In this document: positions 54,350-62,244 of the stretch, in pieces
Layout: every line of letters starts with the position of its first letter
How positions within the stretch are numbered: the stretch's first letter is position 1
NCBI RefSeq assembly: GCF_032878955.1
Contig: NZ_CP043839.1
Coordinates: forward strand, 1,860,001-1,924,000
Direction: 5' to 3'
DNA: 64,000 nt
DNA from: Butyricimonas paravirosa
Lineage (GTDB): Bacteria > Bacteroidota > Bacteroidia > Bacteroidales > Marinifilaceae
Notes under the pieces: model-generated
Seen by the model: the letters and a program-made list of their open reading frames with translations, nothing else
Told to the model about the DNA's origin: nothing
Databases searched by the model: none
Translations under genes and position numbers: made by a program

Positions 54350-54671
54350 AATTTTACAATTAAAATTTATTTTCACTCCACACTCTTATCAATTACTTAT
54401 TATACAATTGAATAAAACAAATACACACCTAAAAATATCATGTCAAAAAACGATCGTTTAAAGACATTGATAATGTAAGAATAAAGTTTCGTTTCTCGAC
54501 ACTAGCTAACTATCTGTTTACGAGAAATGACAATAAATGACTAAATTTTTTACGATTACCGAATTTATTTATATATTGCAATGTTTTTAAACGATCATTA
54601 AATGATTCTCAAACCTATACTCAAATCCATTGTATTTTCTTACTTTTGTATCGAAATCAAAATACTTATTT
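54350..54671. promoter_or_regulatory. Divergent control region of the fimbrial cluster and rsmE
   Basis: Plus strand: TACTTTTG at 54641-54648 is the likely -7 box of rsmE. Minus strand: TAGGTTTG at 54617-54610 is a candidate for the fimbrial cluster, giving a leader of about 250 bases. The leader holds the perfect palindrome AAACGATCGTTT (54448-54459), and the related half AAACGATC recurs at 54589-54596 near the promoter. These may be operator sites. No gene is seen. Confidence 0.5.
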
Positions 54672-55382
54672 ATGCACCTGTTTTACACGCCTGACACCAC
54701 AACAAACGAGTACACGCTACCCGAGGAAGAATCAAAACATTGTGTCAAAGTTCTTCGTCTCGAAATAGGCGACGAGATTTTCCTTGTTGACGGGAAAGGT
54801 GGCTTTTACCGTTGCGAGATTATTCAAGCGCACCCTAAACGCTGTGAAGTCAGATGCGTTGAAAAAACAGAAAATTACGGAAAACGGGATTACCATATTC
54901 ACATTGCCATTGCCCCGACAAAAAATATTGAACGCATCGAATGGTTCTTGGAAAAATGCACGGAGATCGGGATTGACGAAATTACACCTCTACTTTGCGA
55001 TCACTCGGAACGCAAAGTAATCAAAGAAGAACGGCTGGAAAAAGTGATTATTTCTGCCATGAAACAATCCTTGAAAGCCTACCTGCCACGACTCAATCCC
55101 ATGATCGAATTTTCTTGTTTTGTAAAAAACAATCAAAACTCATTGAAGTGTATCGCCCATTGCGATGAAGGAAATAAAAAGTCACTCCAAGAGATTTATA
55201 CCCCCGGTCAAAACGCCACGATTCTTATCGGCCCGGAGGGAGATTTCTCGGGAAACGAAATCACGTTGGCTTTAGCAAACAATTTCATTCCCGTCACCCT
55301 GGGCGAAAGTCGCCTGCGAACAGAGACCGCAGGAATCGTCGCTTGTCATAGTATCAATTTTATCAACGAGATAAATCACTAA
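54672..55382 (+). CDS. rsmE: 16S rRNA (uracil1498-N3)-methyltransferase
   Basis: 236 residues from the ATG at 54672 (MHLFYTPD); a start at 54630 would lie before the promoter box at 54641-54648. The N-terminal PUA-like part (HCVKVLRLEIGDEIFLVDGKGG) and the SPOUT part with ERIEWFLEKCTEIGIDEITPL, ILIGPEGDFSGNEI and VTLGESRLRTETA match RsmE. It methylates U1498 of 16S rRNA with SAM. It is the last chromosomal gene before the conjugative element. Confidence 0.95.
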   Translation: MHLFYTPDTTTNEYTLPEEESKHCVKVLRLEIGDEIFLVDGKGGFYRCEIIQAHPKRCEVRCVEKTENYGKRDYHIHIAIAPTKNIERIEWFLEKCTEIGIDEITPLLCDHSERKVIKEERLEKVIISAMKQSLKAYLPRLNPMIEFSCFVKNNQNSLKCIAHCDEGNKKSLQEIYTPGQNATILIGPEGDFSGNEITLALANNFIPVTLGESRLRTETAGIVACHSINFINEINH

Positions 55383-55451
55383 AACATAAAACATTCATAC
55401 CTGAGGTTATAAAACATAAACCTAAAATGTCACGATTCTGCCATATTATTT

Positions 55452-55461
55452 GTATTTTTGC
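55452..55461 (+). other. Candidate attachment core of a CTnDOT-type element
   Basis: GTATTTTTGC fits GTAnnTTTGC, the 10-bp sequence shared by CTnDOT and its preferred target sites. It lies 70 bases after rsmE, at the transition to element DNA. Caution: the motif resembles the common TAnnTTTG promoter box, so a chance match is possible. Confidence 0.5.
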
Positions 55462-55469
55462 TTCGTAGA

Positions 55470-55597
55470 AGTTACGAAAAGAGTGTAATTTATTGGAAAT
55501 GAGCGTAGGTTAATTGCTCTTGATAGTAATAGGTTACGATTTAGTTAGTTATCTACTGCATTATCCTTCTGCGCGTTGCGTAACCTTCAAAGAACTC
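55470..55597. repeat. Repeated GTTACG-type motifs, possible integrase arm sites
   Basis: GTTACG occurs at 55471-55476 and 55533-55538 and inverted (CGTAAC) at 55579-55584; related GGTTAATTGCTCTT lies at 55508-55521 and GAACTCTT at 55592-55599. Clustering within 130 bases beside the putative core suggests arm-type binding sites of a tyrosine integrase. Confidence 0.35.
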
Positions 55598-55684
55598 TTC
55601 GTATGCAAAAGTAGCTATTTAATTCGAGATTTTGATATAAACTCCCGTTTTTTATCCCCTCATTCATAAGAATTTTCCGTAAAA

Positions 55685-55820
55685 GCGGTATTGTCCGTCG
55701 GCACACCATTGCCCAAAACGAGTTTGGAACAAACGTGTGCCGACTACCGCATAGCTGGAGAAAAGGGCATTGCCTCACGCCTAAACGATGTTTAGACAGA
55801 TGAAGCAATGCCCCTTTCTT
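55685..55820. other. Two hairpins at the element end
   Basis: Hairpin 1: GTCGGCACAC (55697-55706) with GTGTGCCGAC (55735-55744), extended by GCGGTA (55685-55690) and TACCGC (55745-55750). Hairpin 2: AAAGGGCATTGC (55762-55773) with GCAATGCCCCTTT (55805-55817), an inner stem CTAAAC/GTTTAG, and the tail CTTTT, like a terminator. Probably the transcription stop or a structured RNA at the end of the element. Confidence 0.55.
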
Positions 55821-56477
55821 TTGCGCCTATGCCAAGAGGTGCTTTTACGGGTTTTCAAATGATTTTTCTTTTTTCGCTGTCTCTTTTGCCGGAAGCGGAA
55901 AGTGAATGCAGAGTGTGTCAGCCTGCCCCATGAATGAAACAGGCGCCCACACACAGCCGGACAAACCGGGAAGAATGATTGTTGCCACCCGGCTGAACAA
56001 GTTCCGTCGGATCGGAAACAATCATACTTCCTTTGTTGTGGTTTGCCCTTTTCACGCTTCCGGTGATGTCTTTTTCCTTTTGGTGATTCTTTTTTTTACG
56101 GATTTTCCCCTGAAGTTTTTTTCTACACAATCTGCCTCTGTTTTCGTTTACCTCCATTTTGCGCCTTTCAGTAAGCCGCATCAGTCAGTCATTTTCGTTC
56201 TGGGCGCAAAGGTAATTCCGGGATTGGACGGGAAAGCAAGGTCAAGCCTCCTGTTTTCGGTAAAAATCTCCAGCCCTGCGGGTAGTATTTTGACCGAAAA
56301 ACCTTGCATTCCCTAATCCCTACCTTTTCAAGCACCCGAAACGAAAACGACCGATGCGACAGAAAGACGCATAAAAAAAATGTCGGATAAACGAGAGGCA
56401 GATAAGATAGTTTGAAACTCAACTCCCTCAGCTCTTGAATCCGCATTAAAAACAAAAAAATCAAAAACAGCGAAGAT

Positions 56478-56693
56478 ATGACGGCAACGGCAAATTTCAG
56501 ACAAATGGCGCAACACATCGGGTTGGCGATATGCGGCTTGATGATGCGCACCGCCTTCGGGGTGTTCGGCATCCTTTGGGGCATCATCAGAGAGATTGTA
56601 AACGGAGTGTTCCGAGTGGCGATAGGTGTAATCGTGGCTATCCTTTCCACCATTGCCTTCTTTGGCTTCATCCTTTGGTTATTCACCCTTTAA
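56478..56693 (+). CDS. Small membrane protein of the conjugative element
   Basis: 71 residues with one long or two short hydrophobic stretches (about 12-34 and 45-70; FGVFGILWGIIREIVNGVFRV, AIGVIVAILSTIAFFGFILWLF). I do not recognise a named family. It starts the plus-strand block of small element genes and lies 11 bases before the next. Spacing, strand and a sensible start (MTATANFRQMAQ) support coding. Confidence 0.55.
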   Translation: MTATANFRQMAQHIGLAICGLMMRTAFGVFGILWGIIREIVNGVFRVAIGVIVAILSTIAFFGFILWLFTL

Positions 56694-56704
56694 CCCTTAC
56701 CGAC

Positions 56705-56926
56705 ATGGCAAAAAGAAACAGCAAGACGGCAGCGCAGCAGTGCAGATATTACGAGGTGGACAACATCTTCGTGTATATGGTGGAAACGTACATCAACGGC
56801 AATTTTGAAACTTTCCGAAGATTGTACCACGAACTGAACAAGGACGCACGGAGGGATTTCATGGACTTCCTTCTCAGCGAGGTAGAGCCGACCTATTGGA
56901 GAGAGATACTGAAACAGATAATCTAA
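56705..56926 (+). CDS. Small element protein, unknown function
   Basis: 73 residues from the ATG at 56705 (MAKRNSKTAAQQCRYYEVD). The open frame reaches back to 56531, but that part only shadows the previous gene. Mostly helical, acidic and aromatic (NIFVYMVETYINGNF, DFLLSEVEPTYWREIL). Lies 13 bases before the PcfK-like gene in the same operon. Similar short proteins accompany pcfK/pcfJ genes in CTnDOT-type elements; role unknown. Confidence 0.65.
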   Translation: MAKRNSKTAAQQCRYYEVDNIFVYMVETYINGNFETFRRLYHELNKDARRDFMDFLLSEVEPTYWREILKQII

Positions 56927-56939
56927 AAATGACAGCGAT

Positions 56940-57356
56940 ATGAAAGGAACAGACCATTTCAAGAGAACGATATATATGTACTTGGAACAGCGTGCGGAGG
57001 AAGATGCGCTATTTGCAAAGAAGTACCGCAACCCTGCCAAGAACATGGACGAGTGCGTGACCCACATTCTGAACTATGTGCAGAAAAGCGGTTGCAACGG
57101 TTTCACGGACGGAGAGATATTCGGGCAAGCCATCCACTACTATGAGGAAAACGAGATAGAGGTGGGCAAACCGATGGACTGCCAAGTGGTTGTGAACCAC
57201 GTTGTGAAACTCACGGCAGAGGAAAAGGCGGAGGCACGTCAGAACGCTGTCCGCAAATACCAAGAGGAGGAACTCCGCAAGTTGCAGAACCGCCACAGAC
57301 CGTCAGCGAGAAAAGAAAACCAACCCCAACCCTCATTATTTGATTTAGGCTTATGA
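56940..57356 (+). CDS. PcfK-like protein
   Basis: 138 residues. MKGTDHFKRTIYMYLEQRAEEDALFAKKY and KNMDECVTHILNYVQKSGCNGFTDGEIFGQAIHYYEE match the PcfK-like family found in conjugative elements. The C-terminal third is charged (EEKAEARQNAVRKYQEEELRK) and ends in a disordered PSARKENQPQPSLFDLGL. PcfK proteins are coded beside PcfJ; their biochemical role is not established. The stop overlaps the PcfJ start as ATGA. Confidence 0.85.
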   Translation: MKGTDHFKRTIYMYLEQRAEEDALFAKKYRNPAKNMDECVTHILNYVQKSGCNGFTDGEIFGQAIHYYEENEIEVGKPMDCQVVVNHVVKLTAEEKAEARQNAVRKYQEEELRKLQNRHRPSARKENQPQPSLFDLGL

Positions 57357-58684
57357 AACCGAAGACCAAGATACAGAAAGAGGTGGCAAGACTTTCCGCC
57401 AACCTTCGCCCCATATCAGCGACACAAATAGATTGGGCATACCGCCACTGCGTTGAGCATATCGGCTACCGCACCAAGAAAGGGAACATCACCTGTTCCG
57501 ACTGCGGTCACGAGTGGCACAGCGACAGCGGACTATGCGACACCCTTGAAGGCTGCACCTGCCCCAAATGCCATGCCGAACTCAAAGTGCAGGACACACG
57601 CAGACGCATCTACAAGGAAACGCAGAATTTCAGCGTGATAACCACCTGCAAAGGGTATCAGGTAATCCGCGTGGCGCAGGTCAGATGCGAGAGCAGGAAA
57701 GGCGAACCGATGCGTTTCTACTGCCACGAGGTCGTGCAGCGTTGGATTTCACCCGACGGCAAGGTTACGGACATGGCGTTGCTCCGTGGCTTCCTTTTCT
57801 GCTATTGCGATGTGTGGGCATTAGGCAGCGATATGGAGGTAAGACCGCACAACAGCCTATACGATGATGTGGTGGCAAGAAGCTGTGCATATCCAAAGAT
57901 GAGGATATTGCCCCAACTCAGACGTAACGGCTTCAAGGGCGATTTCCACGGCATCTCCCCCGTGCGTCTTTTCAAAGCCTTGCTTTCAGACCCAAGAATT
58001 GAAACCCTTATGAAAGGCGGTGAGATTGAGGTCATGAAACACTTTCTTTTCAATACCCGTACTGCCGATGAATGTTGGGCATCATATCTGATTGCCAAGC
58101 GTCACAAGTATCAGATAGACAACCTCTCAATGTGGTGCGACTATCTGCGTATGCTCAAAAAACTCGGTCAAGACCTCCGTAACCCGAAGAACATCTGTCC
58201 CGAAGATTTCATGGCGGCACACGACAACGCAACCCGAAAAATTGAAGCCATACACGAGAAGGAAAGAGCCGCAGAGCAACGCCGTTGGGAGATTGAAAGG
58301 CGTGAGCGTGAGCAACAGCGACAACTCCAACGAAAGAAAGATGCGGAGGATTTCATCGCCAACAAATCCAAATTCTTCGGCTTGGTAATCACGGACGAGG
58401 AAATAATCGTCAAGGTGCTTGAAAGCATAGACGAGTATTACAACGAGGGCAAGACGCAGGGCATCTGCGTGTTTGGCAGTGGATACTACAAGAAAGCCGA
58501 CACCCTCATACTATCGGCAAGGATTGGCGATGAGATTATTGAAACCGTAGAGGTGGACTTGCGAACCCTCGAAGTGGTGCAGTGCCACGGCAAGCACAAC
58601 CAGGACACCGAATATCACGAGCGCATCATAGACCTTGTGAACAAGAACGCCAACCTTATCCGTGAGCGGATGAAAGCGGCATAG
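57353..58684 (+). CDS. PcfJ-like protein
   Basis: 443 residues. A possible zinc-binding region lies near residues 42-80 (CSDCGHEW, then CTCPKCHAEL). The middle part has the PcfJ segments GFLFCYCDVWALG and HGISPVRLFKALLSDPRIETLMKGG. A coiled charged helix (about 290-330, IHEKERAAEQRRWEIERRER) follows, and the C-terminal domain carries VITDEEIIVKVLESIDEYYNEG. PcfJ is a conserved accessory protein of Bacteroidota and Firmicutes conjugative elements of unclear function. It is translationally coupled to pcfK. Confidence 0.88.
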   Translation: MKPKTKIQKEVARLSANLRPISATQIDWAYRHCVEHIGYRTKKGNITCSDCGHEWHSDSGLCDTLEGCTCPKCHAELKVQDTRRRIYKETQNFSVITTCKGYQVIRVAQVRCESRKGEPMRFYCHEVVQRWISPDGKVTDMALLRGFLFCYCDVWALGSDMEVRPHNSLYDDVVARSCAYPKMRILPQLRRNGFKGDFHGISPVRLFKALLSDPRIETLMKGGEIEVMKHFLFNTRTADECWASYLIAKRHKYQIDNLSMWCDYLRMLKKLGQDLRNPKNICPEDFMAAHDNATRKIEAIHEKERAAEQRRWEIERREREQQRQLQRKKDAEDFIANKSKFFGLVITDEEIIVKVLESIDEYYNEGKTQGICVFGSGYYKKADTLILSARIGDEIIETVEVDLRTLEVVQCHGKHNQDTEYHERIIDLVNKNANLIRERMKAA

Positions 58685-58708
58685 CATAACCCCTAAAACA
58701 ACATTGAT

Positions 58709-58966
58709 ATGGAAGTAAGAATTGAAAGTATGATTTGTGTGTGGGATGATGCAATCCCCACGATGTTCCTTGAATTTGTGAACCTCCTCACTCTCACAAC
58801 GAGTGAGGGGGAATTGAGAAAGAGCGTAAAGGAGTTTGCCGAGAAGCACGAACTTGACAAGTTTTTCCTTTACGGCTTCGGCTCACACCATTTCTACCTG
58901 CACCAACGCTACACAAGCAACCCCGAAATGGTGATGAAGAACAGAGTTCTGTCAGTACATTTTTAA
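58709..58966 (+). CDS. Small element protein, unknown function
   Basis: 85 residues (MEVRIESMICVWDDAIPTM). The middle KSVKEFAEKHELDKFFLYGFGSHHFYLHQRYT looks like a helix followed by a strand. No family recognised with confidence. Lies 24 bases after pcfJ on the same strand and 19 bases before the DUF3873-like gene, so it belongs to the operon. Confidence 0.6.
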   Translation: MEVRIESMICVWDDAIPTMFLEFVNLLTLTTSEGELRKSVKEFAEKHELDKFFLYGFGSHHFYLHQRYTSNPEMVMKNRVLSVHF

Positions 58967-58985
58967 CCATCTAAAAAGCAACATT

Positions 58986-59219
58986 ATGACAACACGAATG
59001 ACCATCAACGGAGTAAGCACCTGCGCGGAAGCAGGTACGGAGAAATACGAGCGTTTCCAATCGGGTATCGGAAGACGCAGGCGGACACTTGTGCAGTACG
59101 ACTACCGCCACCCCATAGACAGAGAATTGTTCTCTTGTGTCAAACCCACGTTGGACGAGTGCCGAGCCGCACGGGACAAGTGGCTGAACGCAAAGAAGGG
59201 AAAGGAGGACAGACTATGA
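58986..59219 (+). CDS. DUF3873-like protein
   Basis: 77 residues. MTTRMTINGVSTCAEAGTEKYERF, then RRTLVQYDYRHPIDRELFSCVKPTLDECRAARDKWL, fit the DUF3873 proteins that are widespread in CTnDOT-type elements. Function unknown; small size and basic charge would suit nucleic-acid binding. Its stop overlaps the next start (ATGA at 59216-59219). Confidence 0.8.
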   Translation: MTTRMTINGVSTCAEAGTEKYERFQSGIGRRRRTLVQYDYRHPIDRELFSCVKPTLDECRAARDKWLNAKKGKEDRL

Positions 59220-59461
59220 ACACGACCTATCAAACGCTGATAGTCAAGTTCAGCGAACCTATCACGGCATTGGACGGTATCTTTGACGATACCGGAGCGT
59301 GGGGAACGGACACCCTCAAGGGGTGGATAGATGATTACGAAAGCACACGTTTCACCGCCACCGACAGCCATACGGCAGTCATCACGAGCGAGTACAATAT
59401 GGAATGTGTGAAAGAGTGGCTACAACGGCAGACCCCCATTTCCGAAATGCGAGAATTTTGA
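59216..59461 (+). CDS. Small element protein, unknown function
   Basis: 81 residues from the ATG at 59216 (MNTTYQTLIVKFSEPITALDG). The frame opens earlier, but the 4-base overlap with the previous stop marks this start. Acidic, alternating strands and helices; no family recognised. Translationally coupled to the DUF3873-like gene. Confidence 0.65.
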   Translation: MNTTYQTLIVKFSEPITALDGIFDDTGAWGTDTLKGWIDDYESTRFTATDSHTAVITSEYNMECVKEWLQRQTPISEMREF

Positions 59462-59514
59462 ACGGGATGGCGGTGTCCGCACCGCCAATACTTAAAACCC
59501 TAAAAACAAAAGAT

Positions 59515-59823
59515 ATGATAGCCAAGACGATATTACAGCAGATAGGCGGAAAACGCTTCACCGCCATGACAGGTAGCCGTGATTTCATAGATATGGGCAA
59601 CGGCTTACGGATGAGCCTTGCAAGGAACAAAACAAGTGCCAACCGCCTTGACATCATCTATGACGAAGGGGCAGACCTCTACAATATGCGCTTCTACCGC
59701 AGGACGTTCAGCAAAAAGACCTTTGAGTGCAAGACAAAGGACATTGCCGTACACGAGGGTATCTATTTTGATATGCTGGAGGAAATGTTCACGATGGTGA
59801 CGGGACTTTACACACGCTTTTGA
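59515..59823 (+). CDS. Small element protein, unknown function
   Basis: 102 residues from the ATG at 59515 (MIAKTILQQIGGKRFTAMTG); the frame upstream of this ATG is out of keeping with a protein. FRRTFSKKTFECKTKDIAVHEGIYFDMLEEMFTMVTGLYTRF forms its C-terminal part. Similar short proteins occur widely in Bacteroidota elements; role unknown. Last gene of the plus-strand block. Confidence 0.7.
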   Translation: MIAKTILQQIGGKRFTAMTGSRDFIDMGNGLRMSLARNKTSANRLDIIYDEGADLYNMRFYRRTFSKKTFECKTKDIAVHEGIYFDMLEEMFTMVTGLYTRF

Positions 59824-60310
59824 GTGGCGGGGCGGCGAGAGCCGCCCTACTTTCTTTCAGTGAGCATGATGGCGGACAAAGAAAGTAGCAAAGAAACCTT
59901 TGTCCAATCTGCGATAACTAAAAAATCCGCAAGTAAAACTTGCGGAGGCTATATATTGGGTCGTTATTTTTTGGTGGAGGGGAATGATAATCTCGAACCG
60001 TTGAACTACACATTTCTGCTTCGTCTCCATTTCCCCCAACGATTTGATACGTTCAATCATTTTTGTTGTTCCTTTCTGAATTTTCCTAAATACTTTCTTC
60101 ATAATTTCGCTATACTTTTTATGGTTAATAACTATGTTTTGTATTGCTCTCACAACACTTACAACTTGAAGTGTTATTTGGAAACCGATAGGCAAAAATG
60201 GCTCAACGATGTCAATTAACGAGAAAATCCTACGATAATCTATCAAGTGATAGAGCAAAAGACGTGCCAAGTTAAATATGGCACGTCTTTTGCCAGTTTT
60301 GTCAGTCCTT
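59824..60310. other. Convergent gap inside the element with several hairpins
   Basis: About 490 bases without a supported gene. CTACTTTCTTT (59847-59857) is the exact complement of AAAGAAAGTAG (59878-59888). TCCGCAAGT (59926-59934) pairs with ACTTGCGGA (59938-59946). A strong bidirectional terminator lies at 60255-60293. A 158-codon minus-strand frame (59857-60333) crosses all of these and is not believed. Confidence 0.6.
60255..60293. terminator. Bidirectional terminator between the plus-strand block and the tra genes
   Basis: GCAAAAGACGTGCCA (60255-60269) pairs perfectly with TGGCACGTCTTTTGC (60279-60293) around a 9-base loop; A- and T-runs lie in the stem for both strands. Confidence 0.8.
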
Positions 60311-60838
60311 TTATGGGATATACAACAGCGCAAACTCCGCCTTTCTCCGTTTGAGCAGCATGGCGTGGCGTTTTCCTTTGTAGTTGCAGAAGGCTATATA
60401 CTCACGGTAGATGTTCCTGTCACCAGCTTCCAGCTTCTTGATTAAGGTGCTTTTGGGGATTGTTTTGCTGCCTAACAGCTTCGCCGGTCCCACATTGTAA
60501 GCTAACGTGCCAAGCAAAATCGAATCAACCCCGAATTTACGGAACATGGCGACAAATTTGCGCAGGTCTTTCCGCAAAAGTTCATCCGCATCCCGTTTTG
60601 TCATGGTTCGTGCCGAATACTTCTCGTTTGGCAAAAGTTTGTGACCCCAACCGACGTATGGGTAGTGTTTTTCTGAGTGCCAGCCTTCAAAGTAGCGGCA
60701 GCATAAAAAAGCACGTTCCATAAGCGGCAGTCGGTAGATTGCCGCCTGCCCGTCCGTTCCCTCTTGGCGGCTGATCTGCGCGGACACAGAACAGACCGTC
60801 AGAAGTGAACAGAGCATTGTCATGAATACACGCATCAT
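60311..60838 (-). CDS. Secreted lysozyme-like muramidase of the tra region
   Basis: 175 residues with a signal peptide (VFMTMLCSLLTVCSVSA). The segment FEGWHSEKHYPYVGWGHKL matches the catalytic E-x8-Y-x-G-x-GH of phage-type (GH24) lysozymes, with TLAYNVGPAKLLGS further on. It likely cuts peptidoglycan to let the conjugation channel assemble. Its start overlaps the traQ stop (60835-60838), and it is the last gene of the tra operon. Confidence 0.85.
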   Translation of the reverse strand: MMRVFMTMLCSLLTVCSVSAQISRQEGTDGQAAIYRLPLMERAFLCCRYFEGWHSEKHYPYVGWGHKLLPNEKYSARTMTKRDADELLRKDLRKFVAMFRKFGVDSILLGTLAYNVGPAKLLGSKTIPKSTLIKKLEAGDRNIYREYIAFCNYKGKRHAMLLKRRKAEFALLYIP

Positions 60839-61338
60839 TTCAACAAGGGGCTGAAGTTGCCGATGGGAACGATGGTAAGATCGTCGTCCTTTACATTCCT
60901 GTTGTTGAAGTCAAATTCCAGTTCGTAGGAGTTGCTAAAGTTATCCTCCACCACCACGATGAAATTATGCGCCTCATCACCCGCCGCCGTGTAGTACAGG
61001 CGGAATTTTTCGTTCTCCAGCAGGTAGCGGTCGTTAGGCAGGAAGGTGATGCCGTTATCCATTTTGAGCGAGCCTTCCCCCTCGAACTGGAAATAGCGGA
61101 TGGTATAGAGCGTACCCGAAAAGTCGCCCTCCTTTTTCAGTTCACAGCGGATTTCCACTGTCTGCCCCTTTACTACCTTGTTCGGCACGGGCATGACCTC
61201 CACCGTGAAGGGATAGGACTGCTGGATGTCCATGTCATCGTCACATGACACGAGGGTGAATGACATGGCGGCTATCAGGCATAACGCCACTGCCTTGAAT
61301 ATTGATGTTCTCTTGTTTCTGTTGTTCAGTATGTTCAT
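60835..61338 (-). CDS. traQ: Conjugative transposon protein TraQ (DUF3872)
   Basis: 167 residues from the ATG at 61338 (MNILNNRNKRTSIFK). Lipobox FTLVSCDDDMD, then beta-rich sequence (YPFTVEVMPVPNKVVKGQTVEIRCEL; YTIRYFQFEGEGSL). Matches TraQ lipoproteins of CTnDOT-type elements in size, position and order after traP. Its role in the conjugation apparatus is not well defined. The start overlaps the traP stop (ATGA). Confidence 0.85.
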   Translation of the reverse strand: MNILNNRNKRTSIFKAVALCLIAAMSFTLVSCDDDMDIQQSYPFTVEVMPVPNKVVKGQTVEIRCELKKEGDFSGTLYTIRYFQFEGEGSLKMDNGITFLPNDRYLLENEKFRLYYTAAGDEAHNFIVVVEDNFSNSYELEFDFNNRNVKDDDLTIVPIGNFSPLLK

Positions 61339-62237
61339 TGTTCTTCGATTTTTAGATGGTTGTTTTTCTGTTTTTTCGTTGTCAGTTGCAGGTACTCGTT
61401 CAAGTCCTTGCAACCGTCATAGAGGGAGGAACGGTCGGTGACACGTTCCCCGTATCGCATGGTAAGTGCGGCAAGCGTCCGCCGTCCGGCTTCGTCACGG
61501 TCGAGGAAGCAGCCGATGCGCCCGTATCCGTCCAGCAATCCCGCCGCCTTCTCCACGTTGGCGACTGAGTTCAGCACAAGACAGTCAGCGTTACCGGTTA
61601 CACCAAGCGTCACGGCAGAGAGAAAGTCCATGAAGCCCTCGAACACGAGGCACTCGTCAGCCGGGATGTCATTCGCCTTTACCAGTGATACAGACTTCGG
61701 AGGTATGCAACCCTTGAAATATCGGCTTCTGACTTCATAGCCACCTGCCATGTTCGGAAAGCCAACGGCAAAATACCGTTTCCCACGCACACCGTAGTTC
61801 AAGCGGCAGCAGTGACGGGATGCGATGGCGTAAGGGATGCCCCGTTCCTCTAAATACTCCGTCAGCAGTGAGCGGAGCAGCGGAGCGACCTCCACATCCT
61901 CAAAAACGGATTCGGTCGGCTTCGAGAGATAGACGGGCTTTTCCCATCCGGCAACCGTCATATTGGCGGCTTCCGCTATGAACTTCGCTTGCTTCATGAA
62001 GTCATCGCTTTGCAGAAACTCCCCGGCAAGCGTGAAGATGTCGCCGCCCTTGCCCAAACCGAAGTCGTACCAGAGCTGTTTCGCCACGTTCACACGGAAA
62101 GAGGATGTGCGCTCGCCCCTGTACGGGGCAAGATACCACAGCTCGTTACCGCTCCTTCTGACAGGCTCATGCCCCAGCCGTGCGAGAAAATCCGCAAGCG
62201 GCATCCTTCTGACAGCATCTATTTCCGTCCTTTCCAT
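61335..62237 (-). CDS. traP: Conjugative transposon primase TraP (TOPRIM domain)
   Basis: 300 residues from the ATG at 62237 (MERTEIDAVRRMPLADFLARLG); the frame upstream shadows traO. The N-terminal part resembles the DnaG-type CHC2 region (WYLAPYRGERTSSFRVN, DFGLGKGGDIFTLA) but without the Cys and His ligands. The TOPRIM part has LVFEGFMDFLSAV (catalytic Glu) and GCFLDRDEAGRRTL (DxD). It probably primes the complementary strand after transfer. Confidence 0.88.
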   Translation of the reverse strand: MERTEIDAVRRMPLADFLARLGHEPVRRSGNELWYLAPYRGERTSSFRVNVAKQLWYDFGLGKGGDIFTLAGEFLQSDDFMKQAKFIAEAANMTVAGWEKPVYLSKPTESVFEDVEVAPLLRSLLTEYLEERGIPYAIASRHCCRLNYGVRGKRYFAVGFPNMAGGYEVRSRYFKGCIPPKSVSLVKANDIPADECLVFEGFMDFLSAVTLGVTGNADCLVLNSVANVEKAAGLLDGYGRIGCFLDRDEAGRRTLAALTMRYGERVTDRSSLYDGCKDLNEYLQLTTKKQKNNHLKIEEQ

Positions 62238-62244
62238 GCCCGTG

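Larger units (their letters stand above)
55383..56477. other. Non-coding junction region of the conjugative element
   Basis: About 1.1 kb with no gene I can support. It contains the candidate attachment core at 55452-55461, repeated GTTACG-like motifs, two hairpins (55685-55820), and G+C-richer DNA from about 55680 on. Frames such as 55906-56316 (plus) and 56189-56686 (minus) are shadows of each other and show no protein features. Confidence 0.6.

Noticed and set aside
55906..56316. 136-codon plus-strand frame in the junction region
   Set aside because: No domain or signal, and it shares its span with an open frame on the other strand; best seen as non-coding.
56189..56686. 165-codon minus-strand frame at the element end
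   Set aside because: It overlaps the better supported small membrane gene at 56478-56693, and its sequence shows no domain or sensible start.
59857..60333. 158-codon minus-strand frame
   Set aside because: It runs across a strong bidirectional terminator and two other hairpins and overlaps the end of the lysozyme gene.
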